From contig NZ_BMUG01000010.1 in NCBI RefSeq assembly GCF_014650075.1, forward strand, positions 248,001 through 312,000: a stretch of 64,000 bases of DNA, written 5' to 3'. A model generated the notes under the pieces. It searched no databases and had not been told where the DNA came from. It worked only from the letters and a program-made list of their open reading frames with translations. The translations under genes were made by a program, and so were the position numbers. Positions within the stretch are counted from its first letter, which is position 1. Each line of letters starts with the position of its first letter. Shown piece after piece: positions 24,999-32,168 of this stretch. This stretch comes from Streptomyces microflavus. Lineage in GTDB: Bacteria > Actinomycetota > Actinomycetes > Streptomycetales > Streptomycetaceae.

Positions 24999-26104
24999 GT
25001 GCGTCCGGGGCATCCGGGGCGCTCGCCGACTACCGCCCCGAGCTGCGCCCCCGCGTCCTGCTCAGCGACCCGCTGCTCGACGGAGCCGCGACCGTACACC
25101 TGATCAAGGACACCGGCAGCGGCAACTCCTTCAAGGTCGGTCCCAAGGAGCACTTCCTCATCGCCCGCATGGACGGCGGGCGGAGCCTCGCGGAGATCGG
25201 CGAGGAGTACGCGGGGGAGTACGGGCGGCGGCTGGCGGACGCCCACTGGCAGCAGATCCTGACCATGCTGGGGACGAAGGGGCTGCTGGCCGGAGTGCCC
25301 GCGCAGCCGCCCCCCGCTCCCACGGCCGAACGCCCCACCCTCCTGCGCGGCACGCTCCCCCTGGTCGCCGACGCCGATGCCACCACCGCCCGCCTCCACC
25401 GGATCTTCGGCTTCCTGCTCACCCCCTGGGCGATGGGGCCGCTGCTGGTGCTGATGGTGGCCATGGAGGCGCTCGTCATCGCCCATTCCGGCGACATGCT
25501 CATCGCCGTAAGGGAGTTGTTCACCAACCCCGTCCTGCTGACCGGCGCCGCGATCCTGCTCTGGGTGAGCACCGCCCTCCACGAACTGGCCCACGGAGTG
25601 GTGGCCCGGCACTACGGCGGCCGGGTCGCGGAGATCGGGCTGCGATGGCGGCTGCCGGCCGTCATCATGTACTGCACGGTCGACAACTACCTTTATCTGG
25701 GCGGTCGTCGGCCCCGCATCGCGACTGCCGTGGCGGGCGCCGTGATGAACCTCCTCTTCCTGCTCCCCTTCTGCGCGCTGTGGATCTTCGCCCCGCTCGA
25801 CGACGCCACGCACGAGGCGATCTCCGCGCTGCTGCTCCTCGGCAGCTTCCAGGCGTTCGCGATGCTCGTCCCGCTGCCGCCGCTCGACGGCTACAAGATC
25901 GCGAGCCAGCTCGCCGGGGCCACCGGACTCGCCGCCTCCACCGGCCCCTACCTGCGGCTCGCCCTGCGCCGCTCCCCGGAGGCGGCCGCCTACCCCCGCC
26001 GTGCCCGAATCGCCTACCCCGCCTATGCGTTGGGCACGGTGCTGGTTCTCGCCGCCCTGGTCGCGGCGGCCGTCGCGGGCGTCCATCATCTGCTGACGGC
26101 CTGA
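24995..26104 (+). CDS. M50 site-2-protease-like membrane metallopeptidase with PqqD-like N-terminus
   Basis: The product is 369 aa. Residues 1-105 form a soluble domain resembling PqqD/RRE-like modules (FKVGPKEHFLIARMDGGRSLAEI). Several membrane helices follow. The zinc motif HELAH (196-200) lies in TALHELAHGVVARHYGG, and an LDG-containing segment (LPPLDGYKIASQL) supplies the typical third-ligand region of M50 enzymes. It could cut the leader at the membrane during export, or act in immunity. The leader-recognition-like domain favours processing, but this is inference. It is coupled by ATGA to the SpaB_C gene and precedes the ABC exporter. Confidence 0.82.
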   Translation: MSASGASGALADYRPELRPRVLLSDPLLDGAATVHLIKDTGSGNSFKVGPKEHFLIARMDGGRSLAEIGEEYAGEYGRRLADAHWQQILTMLGTKGLLAGVPAQPPPAPTAERPTLLRGTLPLVADADATTARLHRIFGFLLTPWAMGPLLVLMVAMEALVIAHSGDMLIAVRELFTNPVLLTGAAILLWVSTALHELAHGVVARHYGGRVAEIGLRWRLPAVIMYCTVDNYLYLGGRRPRIATAVAGAVMNLLFLLPFCALWIFAPLDDATHEAISALLLLGSFQAFAMLVPLPPLDGYKIASQLAGATGLAASTGPYLRLALRRSPEAAAYPRRARIAYPAYALGTVLVLAALVAAAVAGVHHLLTA

Positions 26105-26152
26105 TCCCCCTCCGGGCCCCGAAGCCCCGTGTTCCACCCCAAGGAGAGTTCC

Positions 26153-27109
26153 ATGACGTCCACCGCCCCCCGCACCCCGCAGGACCCCCCGGCGGAACCG
26201 GCCGCCGGGCCCGCCGTCGCCCTGACCGGCGTCCACAAGACGTACGGCGCCACCCGGGCCGTCGACGGGGTGTCGCTGACCGTCGCACGCGGGGAGTTCT
26301 TCGGCCTGCTCGGGCCCAACGGGGCGGGCAAGACCACGCTCGTCGAGATCATGGAGGGCCAGCGCCGCGCCGACTCCGGGACGGTGGCGGTCCTGGGGGA
26401 GAGCCCCTGGCCGCGCAACACCGCCCTGCTGCCCCGGCTCGGCGTGCAGACCCAGAGCTCGGCGTTCTTCGTCCGGCTGACCGCCCGCGAGCACCTGGTC
26501 ACCATGGCCGCCCTCTACCGGTGCGACGCGGCCGCCGCCGAACGGGCCCTGGCCTCCGTCGGCCTCACCGAGCAGGGCGACACCCGGGTCGACGACCTCT
26601 CCGGCGGGCAGCGGCAGCGGCTCGCCATCGCCTCCGCCCTGGTCCACGACCCCGAGCTGATCTTCCTGGACGAGCCGACCGCCGCCCTCGACCCGCAGGC
26701 CCGCCGCTCCCTGTGGAAGGTCCTGCGCGACCTCAAGGGCGCGGGCCGCACCATCGTGTACACCACGCACCACCTGGACGAGGCCGAGGCGCTCTGCGAC
26801 CGGGTCGCGATCATGGTCGAGGGCAGGGTCGCCGCGCTCGACAGCCCCGGCCGGCTCATCGCCGCCTCCAGCCCGACCACCCGCCTGCTGGTCCCGGCCG
26901 ACCGCCTCACGCCCGACCAGGCCCGCGCCATCCCGGGCGTGGACCGGGTCACCGAGGAGGGCGGCTCGATCGTGCTGGAGACCCTCGCCTCGGGCCGGGT
27001 CCTGGCCGCCGTCGACGAGATCGCGGGGCTCCAGGGCGTACAGACCAGGACGGCGAGCCTGGAGGACGTCTACCTGGCGCTGACCGGGACCGGAGCCCCC
27101 CAGCCGTAA
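26153..27109 (+). CDS. ABC exporter ATP-binding protein of the RiPP cluster
   Basis: The 318-aa product is a DrrA/ABC-2-type ATPase with Walker A GPNGAGKTT, Q-loop GVQTQSSAFF, signature LSGGQRQRLAIASAL, Walker B ELIFLDEPTAALD and an H-loop YTTHHLDEAEAL. The C-terminal 90 residues match the extra domain of drug-export ATPases (TRTASLEDVYLALTG). It pairs with the permease encoded 53 bases downstream and probably exports the mature peptide and confers self-resistance. The start at 26153 follows AAGGAGAG by seven bases. Confidence 0.92.
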   Translation: MTSTAPRTPQDPPAEPAAGPAVALTGVHKTYGATRAVDGVSLTVARGEFFGLLGPNGAGKTTLVEIMEGQRRADSGTVAVLGESPWPRNTALLPRLGVQTQSSAFFVRLTAREHLVTMAALYRCDAAAAERALASVGLTEQGDTRVDDLSGGQRQRLAIASALVHDPELIFLDEPTAALDPQARRSLWKVLRDLKGAGRTIVYTTHHLDEAEALCDRVAIMVEGRVAALDSPGRLIAASSPTTRLLVPADRLTPDQARAIPGVDRVTEEGGSIVLETLASGRVLAAVDEIAGLQGVQTRTASLEDVYLALTGTGAPQP

Positions 27110-27162
27110 CTCCCGGTGCGACGCGCCCTTCCACCTCGAACCAGCGATACGGAGACACCCCC

Positions 27163-27918
27163 ATGAGCGCCTACACCGCGCTGAGCCAGGCCGGGTACCG
27201 GGCCTACACCCGCGACCGCACGACCCTCTTCTTCACCTTCGCCTTCCCGCTGATCTTCCTGGTGGTCTTCGGGCTGATCTTCCACGGCCAGACGGTCGAG
27301 GAGAGCGGCAAGCCCTACATCAACTACATCGCGCCCGGCGTGCTCTCCTGGGGCGTCGGCAACGCCGCCGTCTTCGGCGTCGGGTTCGTCCTCATGCAGT
27401 GGCGGCGCGACGACATCCTCCGGCTGATCCGGATGACTCCCACGCCCGTCTCCGCCGTCCTCGCCTCCCGCTATGTGCTGGCGCTCGGCATCGGCGCCGT
27501 ACAGGCGGTCCTGTTCGTCGCCGTGGCCCTCCTGCCCTCGTTCGGGCTCCAGTTGGACGGGCGCTGGCCGCTGGCGCTGCCGGTGCTGGTGCTCGGCATC
27601 ACCGCGTTCCTCGCGCTGGGCGTCATCGTCGGGAGCTACGCGAGGACCCCGGAGGCGGTCGCCGCCGTCGCCAACTGCCTGATGATCCCCATGGCGTTCC
27701 TGTCCGGGTCGTTCTTCCCGCTGGACGCGATGCCCGCGTGGATGCAGAGCCTCTCCCGCGTCCTGCCGCTGCGCTATCTCAACGACGGGGTCTCCGGCGC
27801 GCTGACCGGCGGCGGCTCCCTGACGGACATCGGCGTCGCCTGCGCGGTGCTCGCCGGATTCGCCCTCGTCCTCGGCGCGGTGGCGCTGAAGACCTTCCGC
27901 TGGAGCGACAAGTCATGA
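27163..27918 (+). CDS. ABC-2 type permease of the RiPP cluster
   Basis: The 251-aa product has six predicted membrane helices and the usual ABC-2 layout: a first helix in TLFFTFAFPLIFLVVFGLIF, a short extracytoplasmic loop, helices around VLSWGVGNAAVFGVGFVL, and the late SGSFFPLDAMPAWMQ motif before the last helices. It is the membrane partner of the ATPase at 26153 and should move the modified peptide across the membrane. The ATG at 27163 follows a GGAGA. Its stop overlaps the start of the second YcaO gene (ATGA), tying export and modification genes into one operon. Confidence 0.9.
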   Translation: MSAYTALSQAGYRAYTRDRTTLFFTFAFPLIFLVVFGLIFHGQTVEESGKPYINYIAPGVLSWGVGNAAVFGVGFVLMQWRRDDILRLIRMTPTPVSAVLASRYVLALGIGAVQAVLFVAVALLPSFGLQLDGRWPLALPVLVLGITAFLALGVIVGSYARTPEAVAAVANCLMIPMAFLSGSFFPLDAMPAWMQSLSRVLPLRYLNDGVSGALTGGGSLTDIGVACAVLAGFALVLGAVALKTFRWSDKS

Positions 27919-29924
27919 CGACGGCGACGGCAGCCACCTCCCTCGACGCCTCCCGGGACGCCCCCCTCGACGCGGCGCGCGCCGGGCTCCAGTCGGCACT
28001 GACCGCCCGCCACGCCGCCACTCCCGGCGGCGGCCTGCCGGCCCCCTACGTCGTCCCGCTCGGGGCCGCCGACACCCTCGGTTTCGGCCACCGGGACCCG
28101 TACGCCGACGCCCGCCCCGCCGCCAACGTCCAGCTCACCGCCCGGGCCGTCCTGATCGGCCCCTGGGGCGGCGGTCCCGACGCCACCGCCTGCGGCCAGT
28201 GCCTCGCGATGCGGTGGCAGCGGCTGCGCAGCCGGTCCGAGCGGGAGGCGCTGGAGCTGGGCCACGAGCCGCGGGGGGCGGTGCACTGGCCGGTGCTCAC
28301 CGCGTACGTGGTGGACGCGGTGTGGGCCGCGTACAGCGCGGTCCTGGCCGGTCACGGTGCCGGCCCCGACGCGACTCCGGCCGACCGGGGGAGGCCCGCC
28401 AACCCCGACGCCACCCCCGCCGACCGCGCGCTGCCCCAGGTCACCCGCATCGACCTGGCCACCCTCGCCACGGCCACCTTCCCGGTCCTCCCCGAACCCC
28501 TCTGCCCCGCCTGCGTGTCCGAGGTCCCCGACACGGCGGAAGCCGCCCGTATGGACCTGGCCCCCGCCCCCAAACCGGACCCCGACGGCTACCGCCTCCG
28601 TACCCTCGACTCCTACCCCCTGCCGACCGCCGCCCTCGCCAACCCCGTGTGCGGGGCGCTCGGTTCGGACACCTGGATCAACCCCGCCTCCACCACCACC
28701 GCCCCGGTCGCCGGGACCCACTTCGTCCGCGGCTACGCCGGCCTCAACGACGTCACCTGGAGCGGCCAGGCCAACCGGTACGCCACCAGCCGCACCCTCG
28801 CCTACCTGGAAGGCCTGGAGCGGTACGCGGGCACCCACCGCCGACGCGGCACATCGCCGGTCGTCGACAGCTACGCCAACCTGGCGGGCCAGGCCCTGAA
28901 CCCCGCGGACTGCGGCTTCTACGCCCCCGAGACGTACGCCTCCGACCCCCTGGTCAGCCCCTTCGACCCGGACCGCGCGATCCCCTGGGTCTGGGGCCAC
29001 TCGCTCCGCGACGACCGCCCGGTCCTCGTTCCGGCCCGGCTCGCCCACTACAGCGCCGGGGTCGACGCCGACAACTTCGTCTTCGAATGCTCCAACGGCT
29101 GTGCGACGGGGGGAAGTCTGGAGGAGGCGATCCTCTTCGGCCTCCTCGAACTGGTCGAGCGGGACGCCTTCCTGCTCGCCTGGTACGGCCGCGCCCGCCT
29201 CACCGCGATCGACCTCACCACCGCGACCACCCCCGCCGTCCGCTCCATGCTCGACCGGGCCGCCCTGCACGGCTACGACGTCCACGCCTTCGATACGCGG
29301 ATGGATCTGGCCGTCCCCGTCGTCACCGCCCTCGCGGTCCGGCGCGACGGCGGCCACGGCACGCTCTCCTTCAGCGCGGCGGCCGGCTTCGACCCGGCGG
29401 ACACGGTGGAGGCCGCCCTGTCGGAGGTCCTCACCTACATCCCGCACCTGCCCTACCAGGTGGCCGAGCGGCGCACCGAACTGGAGGCGATGGAGCGGGA
29501 CTTCACCAAGGTCCTGCACCTCAAGGACCACGCCCAGCTCTACGGGCTGCCGTCCATGACCCGGCACGCGGCCGAGTACCTGGAACCGGTCGCCGTCCTG
29601 CCGCTGGAGGAGGCGTTCGCCGACTGGCAGCCGCTGCGCCCGCGCACGGGCGACCTGCTCGACGATCTGCGGTGCCTGCGCGACCAGTTGACGGCCGCCG
29701 GGTACGACGTCATCGCCGTCGACCAGACGACCCCCGAGCAGCACCGGATGGGCCTGCACACCGTCTCGACCACCGTCCCGGGTCTGCTGCCGCTGGACTT
29801 CGGCTGGACCCGGCAGCGGGCGCTGCACATGCCCCGGCTGCGGACCGCGCTGCGGGCGGCCGGGCGGCGGGCGGACGACCTGCCGGAGGCGGAGATCAAG
29901 GCCGTCCCGCACCCGTTCCCGTGA
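27915..29924 (+). CDS. Azoline-forming YcaO cyclodehydratase, copy 2
   Basis: The 669-aa product is a full paralogue of the enzyme at 17558. It has paired CxxC motifs (Cys93/Cys96 and Cys197/Cys200), YcaO signatures ATSRTLAYLEGLERYAGT, FECSNGCATGGSLEEA and LFGLLELVERDAFLLAWYG, and a C-terminus ending PHPFP. Both copies keep the expected ATP-binding glutamates, so both look active. Two azoline-forming YcaOs in one cluster suggest a division of labour, for example Cys versus Ser/Thr sites, or different positions in the core. It ends 77 bases before the precursor gene, which runs in the opposite direction. Confidence 0.9.
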   Translation: MTTATAATSLDASRDAPLDAARAGLQSALTARHAATPGGGLPAPYVVPLGAADTLGFGHRDPYADARPAANVQLTARAVLIGPWGGGPDATACGQCLAMRWQRLRSRSEREALELGHEPRGAVHWPVLTAYVVDAVWAAYSAVLAGHGAGPDATPADRGRPANPDATPADRALPQVTRIDLATLATATFPVLPEPLCPACVSEVPDTAEAARMDLAPAPKPDPDGYRLRTLDSYPLPTAALANPVCGALGSDTWINPASTTTAPVAGTHFVRGYAGLNDVTWSGQANRYATSRTLAYLEGLERYAGTHRRRGTSPVVDSYANLAGQALNPADCGFYAPETYASDPLVSPFDPDRAIPWVWGHSLRDDRPVLVPARLAHYSAGVDADNFVFECSNGCATGGSLEEAILFGLLELVERDAFLLAWYGRARLTAIDLTTATTPAVRSMLDRAALHGYDVHAFDTRMDLAVPVVTALAVRRDGGHGTLSFSAAAGFDPADTVEAALSEVLTYIPHLPYQVAERRTELEAMERDFTKVLHLKDHAQLYGLPSMTRHAAEYLEPVAVLPLEEAFADWQPLRPRTGDLLDDLRCLRDQLTAAGYDVIAVDQTTPEQHRMGLHTVSTTVPGLLPLDFGWTRQRALHMPRLRTALRAAGRRADDLPEAEIKAVPHPFP

Positions 29925-29940
29925 CCGGCCCCGCGCACGA

Positions 29941-29983
29941 CGTACGTCAGCCCCCTCCGACCGACGGAGGGGGCTGGCGTACG
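29941..29983. terminator. Bidirectional terminator between the biosynthetic operon and the precursor gene
   Basis: CGTACGTCAGCCCCCTCCG (29941-29959) pairs with 29965-29983 over 19 bp, with one G-U pair and a 5-nt loop. It separates the convergent YcaO gene (stop at 29924) and precursor gene (stop at 30002). Confidence 0.85.
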
Positions 29984-30001
29984 AGCGGCGCGAGAACGGT
30001 G

Positions 30002-30178
30002 TCAGGCGCTGCAGGAGGTGGTGCTGGTGGTGCTGGAGCAGGTGGAGGTCGAGGAGGAGGACGTGCAACCGGCGAGGACGACCTCCACCGCGTCGGAGTA
30101 GTCCGAGATCTCGAAGGTCTCCGACTCCAGCTCCAGGATCTCGTCGGCGAGGGTGGCGAGCTCGGTCTTGGGGGCCAT
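30002..30178 (-). CDS. RiPP precursor peptide with a Cys/Ser/Thr-only core
   Basis: The 58-aa gene is on the minus strand; the ATG at 30178 follows GGGAGAA. The leader (about residues 1-37) is acidic and helical, starting MAPKTELATLADEILELE, with a FEISDYSDAVEVV segment like the RRE-recognised part of thiopeptide and TOMM leaders. The probable core, residues 38-58, has Cys at 38, 47 and 56 (exact 9-residue spacing), 10 Ser and 7 Thr; only the last residue, Ala58, is neither Cys, Ser nor Thr. The junction is likely after Ala36 or Gly37. Thiazoles, oxazoles and dehydro-residues are expected from the nearby YcaO, SagB and LanB proteins. The assignment is firm; the cleavage site and modification pattern are inferred. 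Confidence 0.93.
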   Translation of the reverse strand: MAPKTELATLADEILELESETFEISDYSDAVEVVLAGCTSSSSTSTCSSTTSTTSCSA

Positions 30179-30259
30179 GGTGTTCTCCCTGGTCTCGTGG
30201 GGACCGGCCGGCTGCTCCGGCCCGCTGTCCCCGGTCCTGGATCCATTGGAGGGGTGGCC

Positions 30260-30335
30260 GCTGTCAGATCGGCCGCGCTTTCGCTGTCACTTCGCTGGCA
30301 CCCGATGACAGCGCGGCGGCAGGGCCCCTGACAGC
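30260..30335. promoter_or_regulatory. Heptamer array (SARP-like operator) between precursor and M20 genes
   Basis: Plus-strand GCTGTCA lies at 30260-30266 and 30283-30289, with GCTGGCA at 30294-30300. The last two are separated by 4 bp, the 11-bp period typical of SARP sites. Minus-strand copies (TGACAGC as written) lie at 30306-30312 and 30329-30335. Both strands show the same 23-bp spacing, so the array is nearly symmetrical about 30297 and could drive both divergent genes. The cluster's SARP (13403) is the obvious candidate regulator. Confidence 0.6.
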
Positions 30336-30373
30336 CGTACGGATCAGGCTCGTTGAGAGAGATGAGGTGCGAA

Positions 30374-31834
30374 GTGGTCACAGCGGCGAGAACGGCGAGG
30401 GACTCGGACGACGCGGACGGCGCGGACCGCGCGGACCGCACGAAGGGCGAGCACGGCTCGGACGGCGAGCACAGCGCGGACGGCGACGGGCGCGCGGGGG
30501 CGGGTGGCGAGAGGGCCCCGGGGCCCCCCGGGGCCCCGGGCGGAGACGCAGTGGCAGGCGCGCCCCTGCCGCGCCCGCTGCTGCGCGCCGCCCTCGCGCT
30601 CTACCTCGACCTGCACGCCCACCCCGAACTCTCCGGCCACGAGCACCGCACCGCGGGCCTCCTCGCCGCCTGGCTGACGGAGCACGGCTGTACGGTCACC
30701 CGCGCGGTCGGCGGCGGCCACGGACTCGTCGGCGTCCTGCGCAACGGCCCGGGCCCCACCGTGCTCCTGCGCACCGAACTCGACGCGCTGCCCGTCACCG
30801 AGGCGACCGGCCTGCCGTACGCGAGCACCACCCCCGGCGTCATGCACGCCTGCGGCCACGACCTCCACATCGCGGCGGCGGCCGGGGCGGTGGCCCTCCT
30901 GGCAGCGGACCGGGACAGCTGGCGCGGCACCGTGCTCGTCGTGGGCCAGCCGGCCGAGGAGACGCTGAGCGGAGCCCGGTCGATGCTGGAGGACGGCCGC
31001 CTGTACGAGCGGTTCGGCACCCCGGACGCGGCCCTCGCCCAGCACGCCGCCCCGCTCCCCGCGGGGACCGTCGCCCACGCGCCGGGCGGGGCGCCCCTGA
31101 TGGCGGGGAGCATCGCGGCCGACGTCACCCTGTACGGCCGGGGCGGCCACGCGGCCACCCCGCACCTGACCGTCGACCCGGTCCTGATGGCGGCCGCCAC
31201 CGTGCTCGGGCTCCAGTCGGTGGTCGCGAGGGAGACCGCCCCCGCCGAACAGGCCGTGCTCACCGTGGGCTCGGTGCGGGCGGGCGAGCGCGGCAACATC
31301 ACCCCTGACACCGCCGAACTCTCCCTCACCGCAAGGGCGTTCACCGACTCCGTGCTCGACCGCCTGCTGGCCGCCGCGGCACGTGTCGTACGGGCCCAGG
31401 CCGCCGCCTCGGGCGCCCCGCGCGAACCGGAGCTCACGGTGACCGCCCGTTCGCCCGCCCTGCTCCCCGGTCCGGCGCTGACGGCGGCGGTCCGCCGGGC
31501 CCACGAGGCCTCGCTCGGCGCGGGCCGGGTGCTGGACGCCGCCCCCGCGACGGCCACCGAGGACTTCCCGCACTTCGGGGCGGGCGGGGTGGCGACGGCG
31601 TACTGGCTGCTCGGCACCACCGGCGTACGGCAGTGGCGGGCGGCACGGGCCGGGGGAGGGCCCGTACCGCCGAACCACGCACCCGGCTTCGCGCCCGACG
31701 TCCGTACGGCCCTGCCGGCCGGCGTCACGGCGATGGCCGCGGCGGCCCGCCAGGTGCTGGACCCCGGACCGGGTGGCGGCGGGTCGGTGAGACGGGACAC
31801 CGGACCCGGCGGCGGCGGGGAGGCGGGGTCATGA
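30374..31834 (+). CDS. M20-family amidohydrolase/peptidase
   Basis: The 486-aa product belongs to the M20 hippurate-hydrolase-like amidohydrolases. It shows LLRTELDALPVTEATGLPYAS, the metal-binding HACGHDLH, the catalytic-type Glu pair in VVGQPAEET, a dimerisation-domain GRGGHAA motif and a C-terminal ATEDFPHFG metal ligand region. It removes acyl or amino-acid groups through two metal ions. Beside the precursor gene, it may trim leftover leader residues or modify the peptide N-terminus; that is inference. The first 55 residues are Asp/Gly/Ala-rich and disordered. The GTG at 30374 has GAGG six bases upstream; ATG 30362 and GTG 30551 are alternatives. Confidence 0.85.
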   Translation: MVTAARTARDSDDADGADRADRTKGEHGSDGEHSADGDGRAGAGGERAPGPPGAPGGDAVAGAPLPRPLLRAALALYLDLHAHPELSGHEHRTAGLLAAWLTEHGCTVTRAVGGGHGLVGVLRNGPGPTVLLRTELDALPVTEATGLPYASTTPGVMHACGHDLHIAAAAGAVALLAADRDSWRGTVLVVGQPAEETLSGARSMLEDGRLYERFGTPDAALAQHAAPLPAGTVAHAPGGAPLMAGSIAADVTLYGRGGHAATPHLTVDPVLMAAATVLGLQSVVARETAPAEQAVLTVGSVRAGERGNITPDTAELSLTARAFTDSVLDRLLAAAARVVRAQAAASGAPREPELTVTARSPALLPGPALTAAVRRAHEASLGAGRVLDAAPATATEDFPHFGAGGVATAYWLLGTTGVRQWRAARAGGGPVPPNHAPGFAPDVRTALPAGVTAMAAAARQVLDPGPGGGGSVRRDTGPGGGGEAGS

Positions 31835-32085
31835 CGCCCGGGCGGTGCGGGGTCGCCGATGTCGTCCTCGTACGCCGCGACCGCGCCGCCCCGACCGGGT
31901 GGACCACCGTCGTACGGCTCCTGGGACTGCTCCCCGGCCATTGGTCCTGCCACCCGGAGGTGGACCAGGACCGGGTGGTGCTGCGGGTCGAGCTGGCCGG
32001 GTCGACGGACGCCCCGGCGGTGCGGCGGGCGGTCTCCTGCGTCCTGGCGGACACGGCGCTGCGGGGGTGGACGGAGGAGAGCTGA
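31831..32085 (+). CDS. Small protein of unknown function in the RiPP cluster
   Basis: The 84-aa product starts with an ATG overlapping the M20 stop (ATGA), so it is translationally coupled. It has two halves of mixed alpha/beta character: VADVVLVRRDRAAPTGWTTV, then LLGLLPGHWSCHPEVDQDRV and VLRVELAGSTDAPAVRRAV. Three cysteines are present and no signal peptide or membrane helix is seen. The arrangement of a short beta strand, helix, beta strand and helix might be a small ferredoxin-like fold. No family was recognised. Its last codons belong to the first copy of a 29-bp tandem repeat. Confidence 0.65.
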   Translation: MTPGRCGVADVVLVRRDRAAPTGWTTVVRLLGLLPGHWSCHPEVDQDRVVLRVELAGSTDAPAVRRAVSCVLADTALRGWTEES

Positions 32086-32145
32086 CCCTGCGGGGGTGGA
32101 CGGAGGAGGCCTGACCCTGCGGGGGTGGACGGACGGAGGGGGCTG
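32059..32145 (+). repeat. Three 29-bp tandem repeats spanning a stop codon
   Basis: CTGCGGGGGTGGACGGA begins at 32059, 32088 and 32117, an exact 29-bp period. The first copy encodes the last residues (LRGWTEES) and includes the stop of the 84-aa gene. Copies 2 and 3 follow it and also carry TGACC after the repeat core. Confidence 0.85.
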
Positions 32146-32168
32146 ACCCGGCCCCGTACGCCCGTGGG

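Noticed and set aside
24952..27162. Plus-strand frame running into the permease gene
   Set aside because: The first two-thirds read Arg/Pro-rich nonsense over the M50 and ATPase genes; the real permease start at 27163 has a Shine-Dalgarno.
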